DNA from: Planctomycetota bacterium | GTDB lineage: Bacteria; Planctomycetota; Phycisphaerae; UBA1845 | Assembly (NCBI GenBank): GCA_030616775.1 | Contig: JAUWWQ010000014.1 | Location: forward strand, 1 to 64,000 | DNA length: 64,000 bases | Direction: 5' to 3' | Notes under the pieces: generated by a model | What the model was told of the DNA's origin: nothing | Databases searched by the model: none | What the model saw: the letters and a program-made list of their open reading frames with translations, nothing else | Program-made: the position numbers and the translations under genes | Shown: in pieces, positions 1 through 8,798 of the stretch | How the letters are laid out: each line of letters starts with the position of its first letter | Position numbering within the stretch: position 1 is the stretch's first letter

Positions 1-1
1 G

Positions 2-118
2 CATCAGTTCCGCCGCCTCCGTGTCCGGTACGAACGCCGCGCCGACATCCACGAAGCGTTCATGACACTCGGCTGCGTCATCATCTGTTGGAGAACCCTA
101 CGGAACTCGTTTTGTTAG
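2..118 (+). pseudogene. IS5-type transposase, C-terminal fragment cut by the window edge
   Basis: An open frame running in from the left edge encodes 38 residues and ends at a TAG. It contains FRRLRVRYERRADIHEAF followed by a hydrophobic LGCVIICW segment. This is the pattern at the extreme C-terminus of IS5-family DDE transposases, where an RYER motif precedes a short hydrophobic helix. Only the end of the gene is visible, so it may be intact outside the window. Together with the other transposase ends within the next 800 bases it suggests repeated insertion beside the tRNA gene. Confidence 0.55.
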
Positions 119-233
119 ACGGTCTTAGTAAAAACTGTTGTCGATACCACATTGACCGGCTTCACGCGCTCGGGACTGCAAAGTTGTAGGCGTTGACGCC
201 ATCGAGGCATGATGGTGCAATGTCGGGGGCGCA

Positions 234-306
234 GGGCCTGTAGCTCAGTGGCTAGAGCAGGCGACTCATAATCGCTTGGTCGTGGGTTCGAATCCCTCCA
301 GGCCCA
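234..306 (+). tRNA. tRNA-Ile(CAT), lysidine-dependent isoacceptor
   Basis: The sequence folds as a 73-nt cloverleaf. The acceptor stem is GGGCCTG at 234-240 paired with CAGGCCC at 299-305, with discriminator A306. The D-stem is GCTC/GAGC, the anticodon stem is GGCGA/TCGCT with loop CTCATAA, and the T-loop is TTCGAAT. The anticodon at 267-269 is CAT. The anticodon arm and flanks match the pattern of the minor isoleucine tRNA whose C34 is converted to lysidine by TilS so that it reads AUA, rather than tRNA-Met. The T-stem has one T-T mismatch (283/297). CCA is not encoded. Confidence 0.9.
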
Positions 307-400
307 GTCACGGAAGTGCTTGTCGGGAAAGCGGTCGTTGTCAGCGATCGGTCAAACCGGTTCTCCCGCACTTTTGATGAAGGGCCAGTGGCTGGGTTGA

Positions 401-631
401 GTGTTAGAATGGGCGCTGTGTGGATCCACGGACGGGTCCCAAGTCTGCGGAACGGAGTCCGCTCAGCAGTCCGGCAATCTGCGCTGTCGCCGGATCATAA
501 TCGACCCCGACGCGGTTACGATCGTGGTCGAGACGACAACGCCGGCTGCGGCCTGCCCGATCTGTGGCCGGCCGTCCAGCCGGGTTCACAGCCGGCAGGG
601 CGCTGGCGCCGTACGGTGTCCGGCACGGTGA
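401..631 (+). pseudogene. ISL3-family transposase, N-terminal zinc-finger fragment
   Basis: Residues about 28-65 of this frame (roughly 482-595) contain a hydrophobic strand, VTIVVETTT, then CPICGRPSSRVHSR. This is the N-terminal zinc-finger region of ISL3-family transposases, with CxxC followed by a conserved SxRVHSR. The frame then runs into unrelated sequence and stops, and no DDE catalytic region follows. It is therefore a truncated remnant. The upstream part of the frame does not resemble the family. Confidence 0.6.
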
Positions 632-707
632 TGCCCGGGGCGGCCCGCTCGGTGTCGCCCACGGTAACTTTGACAGGAAGATCATCACGAACACGCGGGG
701 TTATGAC

Positions 708-899
708 TTGAACATCGATCGACAGAAGACCTTGCTGGAAAAGATCGATTACGGTAACAAGAACCCGATCAGGCGCGGCTTGGTGGATCAGCCAGGGGAT
801 TGGCCTTGGAGTCCGCCGTAGGCGGATCGATACTACGAACTGGACGACTCGTCGGTGCTGAAGATGGACTGGGACGGCGTGTGGCCCATCGTGTGGTAA
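708..899 (+). pseudogene. REP-associated tyrosine transposase (RAYT), C-terminal remnant
   Basis: The frame reads KIDYGNKNPIRRGLVDQP then GDWPWS, the diagnostic C-terminal block of IS200-like RAYT transposases (Y-x-N-P-x-RRGLV followed by W-P-W-S). An in-frame TAG at 819-821 interrupts it. The same frame then continues for 25 codons, ending in DWDGVWPIVW at a TAA. The N-terminal HUH and tyrosine catalytic motifs are absent. The palindromic element at 904-1021 begins five bases downstream, which fits the known association of RAYT genes with REP-type palindromes. Confidence 0.6.
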
Positions 900-903
900 G
901 AGG

Positions 904-1021
904 GGTGGCCCAAGTCTTCAGACTTGGGGGCTCGATTCGATCGGGACGTGGCGGCGGGCAACCAGACTGACCTCGTTGCCGGAGGCAATCGTCCCACCAG
1001 GTTCAAAGAACCTGGGCCACC
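904..1021. repeat. Bipartite palindromic element with terminal inverted repeats
   Basis: The element is bounded by GGTGGCCCA (904-912) and TGGGCCACC (1013-1021). Each end carries its own hairpin: CCCAAGTCT/AGACTTGGG at 909-928 with a 2-nt loop, and CCAGGTTC/GAACCTGG at 997-1015 with a 3-nt loop. The organisation of two hairpins in opposite orientation inside terminal inverted repeats resembles a BIME or a MITE. It follows the RAYT remnant and precedes the decaheme cytochrome gene. Confidence 0.65.
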
Positions 1022-1108
1022 CGTCTTGTGGCCAAACGGTAAATGACTGTTGAGTGTGGATATCGCCGCCAGCGCGGCGTTGATCAAGAACCTTAAGGAG
1101 AATCTGTG

Positions 1109-3889
1109 ATGAGAGAGCATAGCTCAGAGTGGAAGCGTCTGCGGTCAGCTACTGCGGCGATGGTGGCAGTTGTCTTCATGGGACTTGTGGTGGGTTGCCC
1201 GGTGACACCGCCACCACCGACCAGCTGTACGGCGGACGCAGACTGCGACGACGGCAACGCATGCACGATGGATGCGTGTAACCCAGCCGGCGTCTGCGTC
1301 AACGATCCGATTGCGTGTGGGAGCCCCGGACCGGCCGGCCCACCCGGCGAGGACGGCTTGGGTGTAAAAACCACCGACCGCCATGGTACCGACATGCTAC
1401 TATCGACCGGGGAGTTCGAGGAGGCAGGCAAGTTCTTCGCTACTGCCACGATCACTTCAGCGACGGCAGGTACCGACGGCACCGTTGCCGTAGATTTTAC
1501 GGTGGAGGATGACGAAGGAAACCCGGTCGTCGGAGTTACCGGCGTCGACTTCACCATCGTCGCCCTCGCCCCGGCGAGTGGGGATGAAAGTTTCAACAAG
1601 TGGGTTCCGTACATCTTTCGCACCGAGACGGTGGAAGATTCCGCCGACGGCGATTGGCCCAATCCAGATGGGACTACTGCTTTCCAGGCGTACCGGGAAA
1701 GCGGCGGAACGTTCACCGACAACGTTGACGGATCCTATTCGTATGTGTTCGAGACCAATCTGGCCGATGCCACGATGGATGGGACGCCCATTCCTTACGA
1801 TCGAAGCCTGACCCATCGCGTGTCGGTTATGATTGGGGGACACAGTGGTCCCACGGCCGATGCGAATTACGACTTCGTCCCCGACGGCTCCGCCGTTACG
1901 GAGACTCGGAACATCGTGGAAACGGCCACGTGCAAGAACTGCCATGGCGTCGAGTTCGCCGGACACGGCGGTGACCGACTCACCGGCGGTGACCGACTCA
2001 CCGTAGAAAACTGCGTAACCTGCCACCTGCCGGGCAGCCTGGACGCTCAGAGCAGTGAAACTGTGGACATGGCCCCCATGATCCACAAGATCCACGCCGG
2101 CGGCGAGCTGGCCTCTATTCCTGGCCCCGACGGTATCGTGTGGGACGATCCCGCCACGCCGGAGGACGAGTTCGCCGACAACGGCGACTACACCATCTGG
2201 GGTCACAACAATGGCGAGCATACCTGGTGGAAGGTTACCTTCCCGGCGGTCCTCTCGAACTGTATGAGTTGCCACCAGGGGTCGGGCGAGGACGTGGATA
2301 ACTGGAAGAACGTGCCTTCGCGAGACGCATGCGGCTCTTGTCACGACGACGTGGACTTCGCGACCGGGACCAACCACGAAGGCGGCGCGGCGACCAGCGA
2401 TGCCACCTGTACGGCCTGCCACCCCGCTTCCGGAGAAGGGGCTATCGGTCATTCGGTCACCGAGGCGCACGACTGGACCACCAAGGACGCCCGGAACATC
2501 GCGGAGTTTGATGTCAACCTCACGGTTTCCACGCCGGCGAACGGCGAGTACTTCGTGGCGGGAGAAAGCCCGGTCATCTCCATCGCCCTCACCAACGTCG
2601 AAACCGGTGCACTGATCGACCACACCACCGTCGTGCGAGACGACGCCGCCGAGGGGTGCCCGGAAGGCGGACCCTGCCCGGCAGCGGACGGTAAGTTCAG
2701 AAACGCCAACCTGTTCGTTCAGGGACCTCGGGCCAAGCGCAATCCAGTGCTATCCACGCTGGCGCGCGTGGAGATTCTAAGCGACACGACCGGCCCGTGG
2801 GACATTAGCGCCGCAGACGCCACCCTGGACCTCGTGCTCGACGGCGGCAAGGACCTGTTCGTCCTGGATGCCGGTTCAGACCCCGAGGTCATTCCCGCCA
2901 CCATCAGCGTGGACGTGGCGGACGGAACCTTCGCCGACACGTCGGCAGCAACGGCCGCGGAAATCGTGGCCTGGCTAAATGCCGACAACTCGCCCGAGCC
3001 GTATGAAGGCGAATGGGATGCCGTATTCGCGGCCCGCGCCATCGCGTACCTCGACGGAGGCAAGGTGGCCATCCGCAGCAGGAACCTCGGCGATTTCTTC
3101 TCGCTCCAGTTGGAGACCAGCGCCGTGGCGACCGCGGTGTTCGCCGGCAATACGGACGTGCAAGTGATCGGCGGTTCTACTCCTAGGATCAGGGTCTGGC
3201 AAGATTACGACCCCGCCGACAACGATCCGAAAGCCGCCTGGACGACTGGCGCAATCACCTACACCCTGGATCCGGTTGACGACCTGGCGCCCGGCACCTA
3301 CGTAGCCAGCGTCGAGTTCGCTGACCGCGCTCGGGTGAGCATGAGCGACTACCAGACCCCTTCCGTCGGCTGGGGGACATTCCAGGTGGGCACGGCGACG
3401 GAGGAACCGTTGGTGGCCGACAGGTGCGACAAATGCCATCAGGGGCCTGATGGCCGAGGGTATGTGCTCGACTTCCCGCGCCACAACAAGCCATTCCCCA
3501 ATGACGCCGTGGATGGGTGCGCCGCCTGCCACGACTACCAGAACCGCAATGCAACCGGTGAATGGAGCGGCGGCCAACCGATTTCCAGGCGGACCCACGC
3601 CGTCCACAATGGTTCCAGCCTGAACTATCCTCTTACCACCGTTGCGCATGAGGAGAGCGTCGAGGGGAGAAACTGGGACATCACTTTCCCGCAGGATATT
3701 CGGCACTGTGAGGCCTGCCATTCCAGCGCCAGCAGTGGAACCTGGGCAACAAACGCTGCCCGAATCCCCTGCAGCGGATGTCATGACTCCGTTGAGGCCA
3801 CAGCCCACATGGACCTCATGACCTGGGACCCGACCCCGCTAGATCCGTTCAGTGGCGATGAGGACGAATCCTGCCAGGCTTGCCACTGA
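1109..3889 (+). CDS. OmcA/MtrC-like decaheme c-type cytochrome lipoprotein
   Basis: Probable outer-surface cytochrome that moves electrons between the periplasm and extracellular acceptors or donors. The product is 926 residues. A hydrophobic stretch ends in LVVGC, a lipobox. It is followed by a cysteine-rich acidic segment (DADCDDGNACTMDACN), a short collagen-like GSPGPAGPPGEDG stretch, and beta-rich sequence. Exactly ten CXXCH motifs follow, the first at residue 275 and the last forming the final five residues of the protein. Hemes cluster in two groups (about 275-445 and 775-926) separated by a beta-domain, as in OmcA/MtrC. The ATG at 1109 is chosen over the GTG at 1106 because AAGGAG (1095-1100) is 8 nt from it. 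A terminator follows, then a foldase gene. The heme count and lipobox are seen; the respiratory role is inferred. Confidence 0.85.
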   Translation: MREHSSEWKRLRSATAAMVAVVFMGLVVGCPVTPPPPTSCTADADCDDGNACTMDACNPAGVCVNDPIACGSPGPAGPPGEDGLGVKTTDRHGTDMLLSTGEFEEAGKFFATATITSATAGTDGTVAVDFTVEDDEGNPVVGVTGVDFTIVALAPASGDESFNKWVPYIFRTETVEDSADGDWPNPDGTTAFQAYRESGGTFTDNVDGSYSYVFETNLADATMDGTPIPYDRSLTHRVSVMIGGHSGPTADANYDFVPDGSAVTETRNIVETATCKNCHGVEFAGHGGDRLTGGDRLTVENCVTCHLPGSLDAQSSETVDMAPMIHKIHAGGELASIPGPDGIVWDDPATPEDEFADNGDYTIWGHNNGEHTWWKVTFPAVLSNCMSCHQGSGEDVDNWKNVPSRDACGSCHDDVDFATGTNHEGGAATSDATCTACHPASGEGAIGHSVTEAHDWTTKDARNIAEFDVNLTVSTPANGEYFVAGESPVISIALTNVETGALIDHTTVVRDDAAEGCPEGGPCPAADGKFRNANLFVQGPRAKRNPVLSTLARVEILSDTTGPWDISAADATLDLVLDGGKDLFVLDAGSDPEVIPATISVDVADGTFADTSAATAAEIVAWLNADNSPEPYEGEWDAVFAARAIAYLDGGKVAIRSRNLGDFFSLQLETSAVATAVFAGNTDVQVIGGSTPRIRVWQDYDPADNDPKAAWTTGAITYTLDPVDDLAPGTYVASVEFADRARVSMSDYQTPSVGWGTFQVGTATEEPLVADRCDKCHQGPDGRGYVLDFPRHNKPFPNDAVDGCAACHDYQNRNATGEWSGGQPISRRTHAVHNGSSLNYPLTTVAHEESVEGRNWDITFPQDIRHCEACHSSASSGTWATNAARIPCSGCHDSVEATAHMDLMTWDPTPLDPFSGDEDESCQACH
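1967..2002 (+). repeat. 18-bp perfect tandem duplication inside the decaheme gene
   Basis: GGCGGTGACCGACTCACC occurs twice in direct succession (1967-1984, 1985-2002) and encodes GGDRLT repeated. It lies between the first and second heme motifs. It keeps the frame, so it changes only loop length between hemes and looks recent. Confidence 0.8.
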
Positions 3890-3914
3890 TTGTCAGCCAA
3901 GTAGAATGACCAAC

Positions 3915-3956
3915 GGGGAAGGCGGACTCTCTCGGAGCCGCCTTCCCCCTTTTTTT
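3915..3956 (+). terminator. Rho-independent terminator after the decaheme cytochrome
   Basis: GGGGAAGGCGG (3915-3925) pairs with CCGCCTTCCCC (3938-3948), an 11-bp stem, followed at once by eight T residues. It lies 26 nt after the cytochrome stop codon and 39 nt before the next start, so the foldase gene is either read through or transcribed separately. Confidence 0.9.
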
Positions 3957-3994
3957 GGGCCGGAAGATTATTCGCTTGTCAAGAAGGTGTAGCC

Positions 3995-4912
3995 ATGTTC
4001 AAAACCGCTTCCACACTGCTACCACTGCTCGCCACGGTGGCTTTCGGACTCACCCTCGCGTGCGGTCAGAGTCAATCAACCTCGACCACGAACCAAGCCA
4101 CGGATACGCCGGCCCAACCGCCCAAGTCGGCTAAGGACGTCCTCGCTACGGTCAACGGCACTCCGATCGGCGAAGCGGACGTTCGCTTCGCGTTGAGCAG
4201 CGGTGGCCATAATAAGGAGGTTCCCCCGGGGCACAGAAAGAACGTTCTCGAGGTCATCATTCGGCGGGAGCTCATTTACCAAAGAGCGGTCGGGCTCGGC
4301 CTGGATGCCAATGCCAGTTATCAGGAAAAGCTGCGCCGAATGGAGGCACAGATCAATGCCTTCAAGAGAAAAGAGCTTTCAGAACTGTTCTGGCGGGAAA
4401 TCGCCGGAACGGCAGTAATCAGCGAAGCAGAGGCAAAAAAGTACTTCGTGGAAAACGCCGCACGGATCGGAACCGAAGTCCACGTGTGGCAGATCCTACG
4501 GAGAAAGGAAGGCTTGATCGAGCAAGTCCTGAACGATCTCCAGCGTGAAACACCTTTCGAGGAGGTAGCCAGGAAACTATTCCCGAACTTGCCGAAAACG
4601 GCTGGGGAGCCCTGGGATCTGGGGTACTTGAGATGGAAACAGGTGCCGAAGCCATGGCGGAACGTCGTCTATGATCTAAAGAAGGGTCAAATGAGCGGCG
4701 TCATTCGGGGCCCGAATAATCGCTTCTGGATCATCAAGCTGATCGACAGGCGCCAGAACCCGGACATCACCTTCGAAAGCGTCAAGCCAACAGTCATGGA
4801 GATCTTGAAGAACGCAAAGATCGAGGAGCTTCGAGAGAAAACCGAGCGAGATCTTCGGGCCAAGGCAAGCATCGTGTATGCGACGGTTCCGGTTGGAGCG
4901 TCCGAGGAGTGA
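3995..4912 (+). CDS. SurA/PrsA-like peptidyl-prolyl isomerase lipoprotein
   Basis: Exported foldase candidate of 305 residues. A signal peptide ends in LTLAC with the lipid-anchored cysteine at residue 23, followed by a Ser/Thr/Gln-rich linker. From about residue 45, VLATVNGTPIGEADV and the helices after it match the SurA-N/trigger-factor-like chaperone module. Residues about 155-255 match the parvulin-type rotamase region in layout (VHVWQILRRKEG, later FWIIKLIDRR), and a helical tail follows. A weak AAGG-type Shine-Dalgarno precedes ATG 3995. Parvulin-like foldases are often encoded next to multiheme cytochromes, so the neighbour upstream is a plausible client. Isomerase activity cannot be read from the sequence because the rotamase region is divergent. 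Confidence 0.75.
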   Translation: MFKTASTLLPLLATVAFGLTLACGQSQSTSTTNQATDTPAQPPKSAKDVLATVNGTPIGEADVRFALSSGGHNKEVPPGHRKNVLEVIIRRELIYQRAVGLGLDANASYQEKLRRMEAQINAFKRKELSELFWREIAGTAVISEAEAKKYFVENAARIGTEVHVWQILRRKEGLIEQVLNDLQRETPFEEVARKLFPNLPKTAGEPWDLGYLRWKQVPKPWRNVVYDLKKGQMSGVIRGPNNRFWIIKLIDRRQNPDITFESVKPTVMEILKNAKIEELREKTERDLRAKASIVYATVPVGASEE

Positions 4913-5813
4913 GGTCGAATGTGGCGACGATTTGTAGAACGAGCAGTTTCGTTTGCGAGGCGTGGCGTGGGCCGACAGTGGCGCGGATCGCCAAGCGGAA
5001 CGCCACGATCTTGGATGGGATCGGGGAGAGCTACCAACATCTGCGCGTCCGGAGCCCTTTCTCGTTCATCCGGCGCTGTGTCTTGTAGGAATAGTCCGTG
5101 GCATAGGTGCTCTTGGGCAAGACGTTCAGGCCCGCCTATTCCGGCAGCACCTGGTTATCCTAATAGGTATGAATATGGCCGTGGATCATGGGCCACCAAT
5201 GGCCCGAGAAGATCGTTTTTCCAAAAAAGTGTTAGGCTGAATTGTCAGAGCCACAGCCGGCCGCGAAAATCAGCGTTACCTTCGCGAGGCGGCGAGGCCC
5301 ATATATAAAGCGGATCGTCACGCCAAGAAAGAACTCAAGAAGCGTGTTCGTGGGATCCGGCCGATTGAACGGCAGGTAGAAGGCCGAGCTGACCGAGAGG
5401 CCCAGACCATCCGGGGATATTGCTCCGCGGTGCGTTCGGCGATCACCGATGGCGGTCGGCCGCCCTTGCAAGCCAGTGGACTGAAGTTACATGACCGACT
5501 CTCCGTGATCACTGCCAGTCTCGGCCGGTTGGCACAGCCAAGTCCGCCGAAACTGTGCCAGGCACTCGCGGTCACGGCTTTGTGATTCGATAATCGACCG
5601 CAGATCTCAGCGTGGGCGGCCCTATTATCCGCCGTAAGACTTTCCTAATATTCATTTGCCCGATTGCCGAGATGCTGCCTAGCGAAGTCACAAACCGTTC
5701 CGGTTTGCGAGCGCAGGTTTGAAGATCCGGATGCCAATGGAACACGTATACGTGGAATGCTTCGTCACAGGCATTGCATGTCTCGTCGTTAGGACTTTTT
5801 TGGAGATGCTAAA
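4913..5813. other. 900-base region without a convincing intact gene
   Basis: No frame here has both a ribosome-binding site and protein-like composition. One frame open from 5241 to a TGA at 5584 has no plausible start. It is Arg/Lys-rich and helical (for example KADRHAKKELKKRVRG) and could be the tail of a decayed transposase, but I cannot name the family. The last 120 bases hold two palindromes upstream of the coiled-coil gene. Confidence 0.4.
5691..5754. promoter_or_regulatory. Two palindromes upstream of the first coiled-coil gene
   Basis: CAAACCG and CGGTTTG face each other across a 3-nt spacer (5691-5707), and CACGTATACGTG at 5743-5754 is a perfect 12-bp palindrome. They lie 60-120 bases upstream of the start at 5814, where an operator would be expected. 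No clear -35/-10 pair was recognised, and the paralogous gene at 10222 has no equivalent palindromes. Confidence 0.3.
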
Positions 5814-8582
5814 ATGTTGAACAACCCCGTATCCTTATCGGCCGCACAGAATGAAAGACGCCGAGTATGGCCCCGTGTCGCGCTCGCCGCCATGATGTTA
5901 ATGCCATTCGCCGGGTGCGCAAGCAAACCGAGTACCGCCTGGTCAACGGACAGCCAACACAAACGGACACCCAGAACAAACAGACCGAGTACCGGCTGGT
6001 CAACGGACAGCCAATACAAACGGACACCCGGAACAAACAGTCAGTACCGGCAAACCTTCAAACAGATTCCCTCGGTTGACCAGACCAGGACGTACGGTCA
6101 AACCGCTAGCGCGCAGGAGTATTTCACGGAGAAGGCAAAGAAGAACAAACTGCCGGAGAAGTACCTGAGTGAAGCACGTGTTGGGATGACTGAAGTTGAC
6201 ACGAAGCTCGCCGAAGCACGCGCAACCGAGATCGAACGCGACGCAACTGTCCGACAAGAGAGCGCCTGGATTAAGAACAAGCGCGCCAACGCTGCGGCCC
6301 AGGAAGAAACCGAACTGGCCGAACTCGACAGGCTCAAGAAAGAACAGGAGGCCATGCAGGCGGAGCTTGTGGCCCAGCTCACGGCGCACGAACGTCAAGC
6401 GAAAGCGACCGTCGCCAAGAACGCTCGAATGGCTGAGGCGCTGGCCAAGGAGCAGCGTACGGTTCAGCAGGATTTGATTAGCCAGGCCGAAAAGGACTTC
6501 AACGAATCGAGAGCCCAAATCGAAGAACTCCGTGTGATTCGCCTGGCGACGGAAAAGGAGGGTGCGGCTGCAATAGAACAGGCGCGGATGAACGCCCACG
6601 CAACCCGCACTCGGGCAGCGGCGACCGTAGATGCATTGCGCCAGGAGGCCCAAACCGCCACTAATAAGACCACGGCGCGGGTGGCGGAGCTTTGCACCAA
6701 ACTCGCCACGATCCCGAAGCAGTTTCAGGCCAAGACCACTCAGCTCAAGACGAAAGCTACTTCTATTGAAGACCAAGCGCGTGCCAAAGCCGCCGAGTTG
6801 CAGGCCCGTGCCGCGGCCATGGAAAAGCAGTCCGCCGAGCATAAGTACAACCTGATGGTTTCCGTCGCCAAGACGGAGCGTCAGCAGGCCCAGATTGAGG
6901 CGGAACGCAAGAGTGTTGAGTCGAGGACCGCTTACGAGCGGGCGGCTATCGGGGTCGAGCAGTTGCGTGGCGACGCGCATCTGACGATCCAGAGCGCCCA
7001 ATCTGAATCGACCAGGCAGTTCGGAGAGCTGAACGCGTGGTTCAAACGCTCAAAAGCCGACATTGACAGGTTGCGTTCCGCCGCCGATCGATTCGAGAAG
7101 TTTGCCCGTGCCGAGTTTGTCAAAGCGCTGGCCAGACACGCCGCCGACGCGGTCCGGGAGACGAATGAGCATCAAGAGGTCCTCTCCGAAGCCCAAATGA
7201 AAACGACGATCGCCGAGGTGGAAGCCAAAGCCGCAATGGTGCATGAGCACCTTATGAACGAGTTGGAGCGCCAAACACAGGCAGGGAAGGTTGATCTTCC
7301 AGGGAAAACCACGGCGACCAATGAGTCCATGGACTTGGACGTAGTTTCGTCCCCCAAAGTCACCGCCGTGGCCAAAAGTATCGAACCCGACACCATTGCA
7401 GCATTCCGGTCCGCTCTGGCGAAGGTGGTGCACGACCGCATCTCGGCCGGCGCACAGTTCAGTTCTCTGGAAGCAAGCTACAACGAACAAAAGACCAACA
7501 TCGATTCGGTGAGAGACCAGCGAATCGCCCTCGGCAACGAACAGCTCGCCACGGCCGACGCCGTACATTTGCATGCTGTCGCCGGACTGGCTGAGTCCAA
7601 CGCCAACATCACCGCGGAGCTCGCAGCCGCCAGGTCGGGGCACGACCGCTCGATGGTGGAGGCCGAGACGTTCCGAAGAAGAACTCTCGCAGATGTCGCC
7701 GAGCTGCGGGCGCTGGCGAAGAGTGCTCTCGACGATGCTGCCGCCCGCACCCAGGCGCTTCGCAAAGAAGCCCGGGCGACCATGGAAAACGGGCAGAGTG
7801 AAGTCGATGCGATCCAGGCTTCCTTGCGCTCCACCGAAGAGCAGGGGGAAGCCGTGGCAAGTCGCCTGCTGGCCGAAGCCCACAGTGTCGAACAAAGCGA
7901 GGCTGCCCTGGCCGAGCAGATCGACGCGCAGATCAACGCAGCCGATCAGGAGCTTTTCGCGGAACTGGCCAACCTCGATCGCCAGATCGAGAGTAGCACC
8001 GCCATAGCCGAGACCAATTACAAGGAGATGCTGGCTCAGGCGGAGGCTATTGGGTTGCAGGCCGAGATGGATATCAAACGCCTGGCAGCGCGCAACGACC
8101 TCGAGAAGGCGATCGCCCAGAGCGAGATAGAGAGGCTTCACGATCTGCACTTTGTGAACTCCATGAGAGGAGAGGCGGAAGTCGAGCGTCGCCTGGCCAC
8201 AGCGCTGGCCAGGCGTACCAACTCCGACGCCGCCAGCGATGCCGAGCAGGTCGCCATCGGGGCGTACGCCGACATTGCGACCGCGGCCGTAGAGGCCCAA
8301 CGACGCATAGCCGCGGCGCGTGCCACCATGGTCAAGTCGCTGTTTAACACACGCCTGGTTGAAGTGGACGCTGAGCGAGTCAAGCGGAAGGCGGAAGCCC
8401 TTGTAACCGGGTCCCGTGAGCGGGCGAATGCCGAGACCATCCTGTCCAAGGCCAAGGCCTCTCGTGAAAAGACCAAGGAGCGAATGGCCCGATTGGTCAG
8501 CCATCAGGAGAGCCTGCAGCGGGCTGCGGTCAAGGATTGGGATTCTCGCCTGTCCAAGAATCCTCCTGTTGAGCCGAAGTGA
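5814..8582 (+). CDS. Giant coiled-coil lipoprotein, paralogue A
   Basis: Unrecognised family. The product is 922 residues. A long cationic N-terminus leads to a hydrophobic segment ending in PFAGC, with a predicted lipid-anchored cysteine at residue 35. A Thr/Ser/Gln-rich stretch with a 19-residue tandem repeat comes next, and then from about residue 100 to the end almost uninterrupted Ala/Glu/Gln/Arg/Lys heptad-like sequence. No enzyme motif is visible. Just before the coiled coil, the block YFTEKAKKNKLPEKYLSEAR, followed by a G-M-T-E-V-D stretch, recurs nearly unchanged in the second copy at 10222 and may be a functional contact site. GGAG (5802-5805) lies 8 nt before the ATG, and a hairpin follows the stop. 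A structural, surface or periplasm-spanning rod is the simplest reading, but this is inference. Confidence 0.8.
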   Translation: MLNNPVSLSAAQNERRRVWPRVALAAMMLMPFAGCASKPSTAWSTDSQHKRTPRTNRPSTGWSTDSQYKRTPGTNSQYRQTFKQIPSVDQTRTYGQTASAQEYFTEKAKKNKLPEKYLSEARVGMTEVDTKLAEARATEIERDATVRQESAWIKNKRANAAAQEETELAELDRLKKEQEAMQAELVAQLTAHERQAKATVAKNARMAEALAKEQRTVQQDLISQAEKDFNESRAQIEELRVIRLATEKEGAAAIEQARMNAHATRTRAAATVDALRQEAQTATNKTTARVAELCTKLATIPKQFQAKTTQLKTKATSIEDQARAKAAELQARAAAMEKQSAEHKYNLMVSVAKTERQQAQIEAERKSVESRTAYERAAIGVEQLRGDAHLTIQSAQSESTRQFGELNAWFKRSKADIDRLRSAADRFEKFARAEFVKALARHAADAVRETNEHQEVLSEAQMKTTIAEVEAKAAMVHEHLMNELERQTQAGKVDLPGKTTATNESMDLDVVSSPKVTAVAKSIEPDTIAAFRSALAKVVHDRISAGAQFSSLEASYNEQKTNIDSVRDQRIALGNEQLATADAVHLHAVAGLAESNANITAELAAARSGHDRSMVEAETFRRRTLADVAELRALAKSALDDAAARTQALRKEARATMENGQSEVDAIQASLRSTEEQGEAVASRLLAEAHSVEQSEAALAEQIDAQINAADQELFAELANLDRQIESSTAIAETNYKEMLAQAEAIGLQAEMDIKRLAARNDLEKAIAQSEIERLHDLHFVNSMRGEAEVERRLATALARRTNSDAASDAEQVAIGAYADIATAAVEAQRRIAAARATMVKSLFNTRLVEVDAERVKRKAEALVTGSRERANAETILSKAKASREKTKERMARLVSHQESLQRAAVKDWDSRLSKNPPVEPK
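5927..6040 (+). repeat. 57-bp in-frame tandem repeat, two copies
   Basis: Copies at 5927-5983 and 5984-6040 begin ACCGAGTACCG and differ at only a few positions. They encode two near-identical 19-residue units rich in Ser, Thr, Asn and Arg, just after the lipobox of the coiled-coil lipoprotein, and would lengthen its flexible tether. A third, diverged start of the unit may follow. Confidence 0.75.
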
Positions 8583-8592
8583 TCGACCGGTC

Positions 8593-8625
8593 AAAGGGGC
8601 CCGCCGGTTCCCGGCGGGCCACTTT
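8593..8625 (+). terminator. Hairpin after coiled-coil paralogue A
   Basis: GGCCCGCCGG (8598-8607) pairs with CCGGCGGGCC (8611-8620) around a TTC loop, and AAA/TTT extends the stem after one mismatch. It sits 11 nt after the stop codon. There is no long T run, so it may act as a weak terminator or stabilise the 3' end of the message. Confidence 0.6.
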
Positions 8626-8798
8626 GGTCCTTAACTCAGTTCGCGGGTCCTCCAGGCCGGCCGTTCCCAAGAGCACCGATCAGCCGAGTTCCACGCACCA
8701 GGGGCCTGCCCCAGACGACGGGTTTGCTTTGGCCCGGGAACTCGTGACTTGCACAAACTGCGCAAGACAGCGCTGAAAAAACCGAAGGGCAGCAGGCG

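Noticed and set aside
234-306. tRNA-Met reading of the CAT anticodon
   Set aside because: The anticodon stem GGCGA/TCGCT and the TTGGT variable region are typical of the lysidine-modified tRNA-Ile, not of initiator or elongator tRNA-Met.
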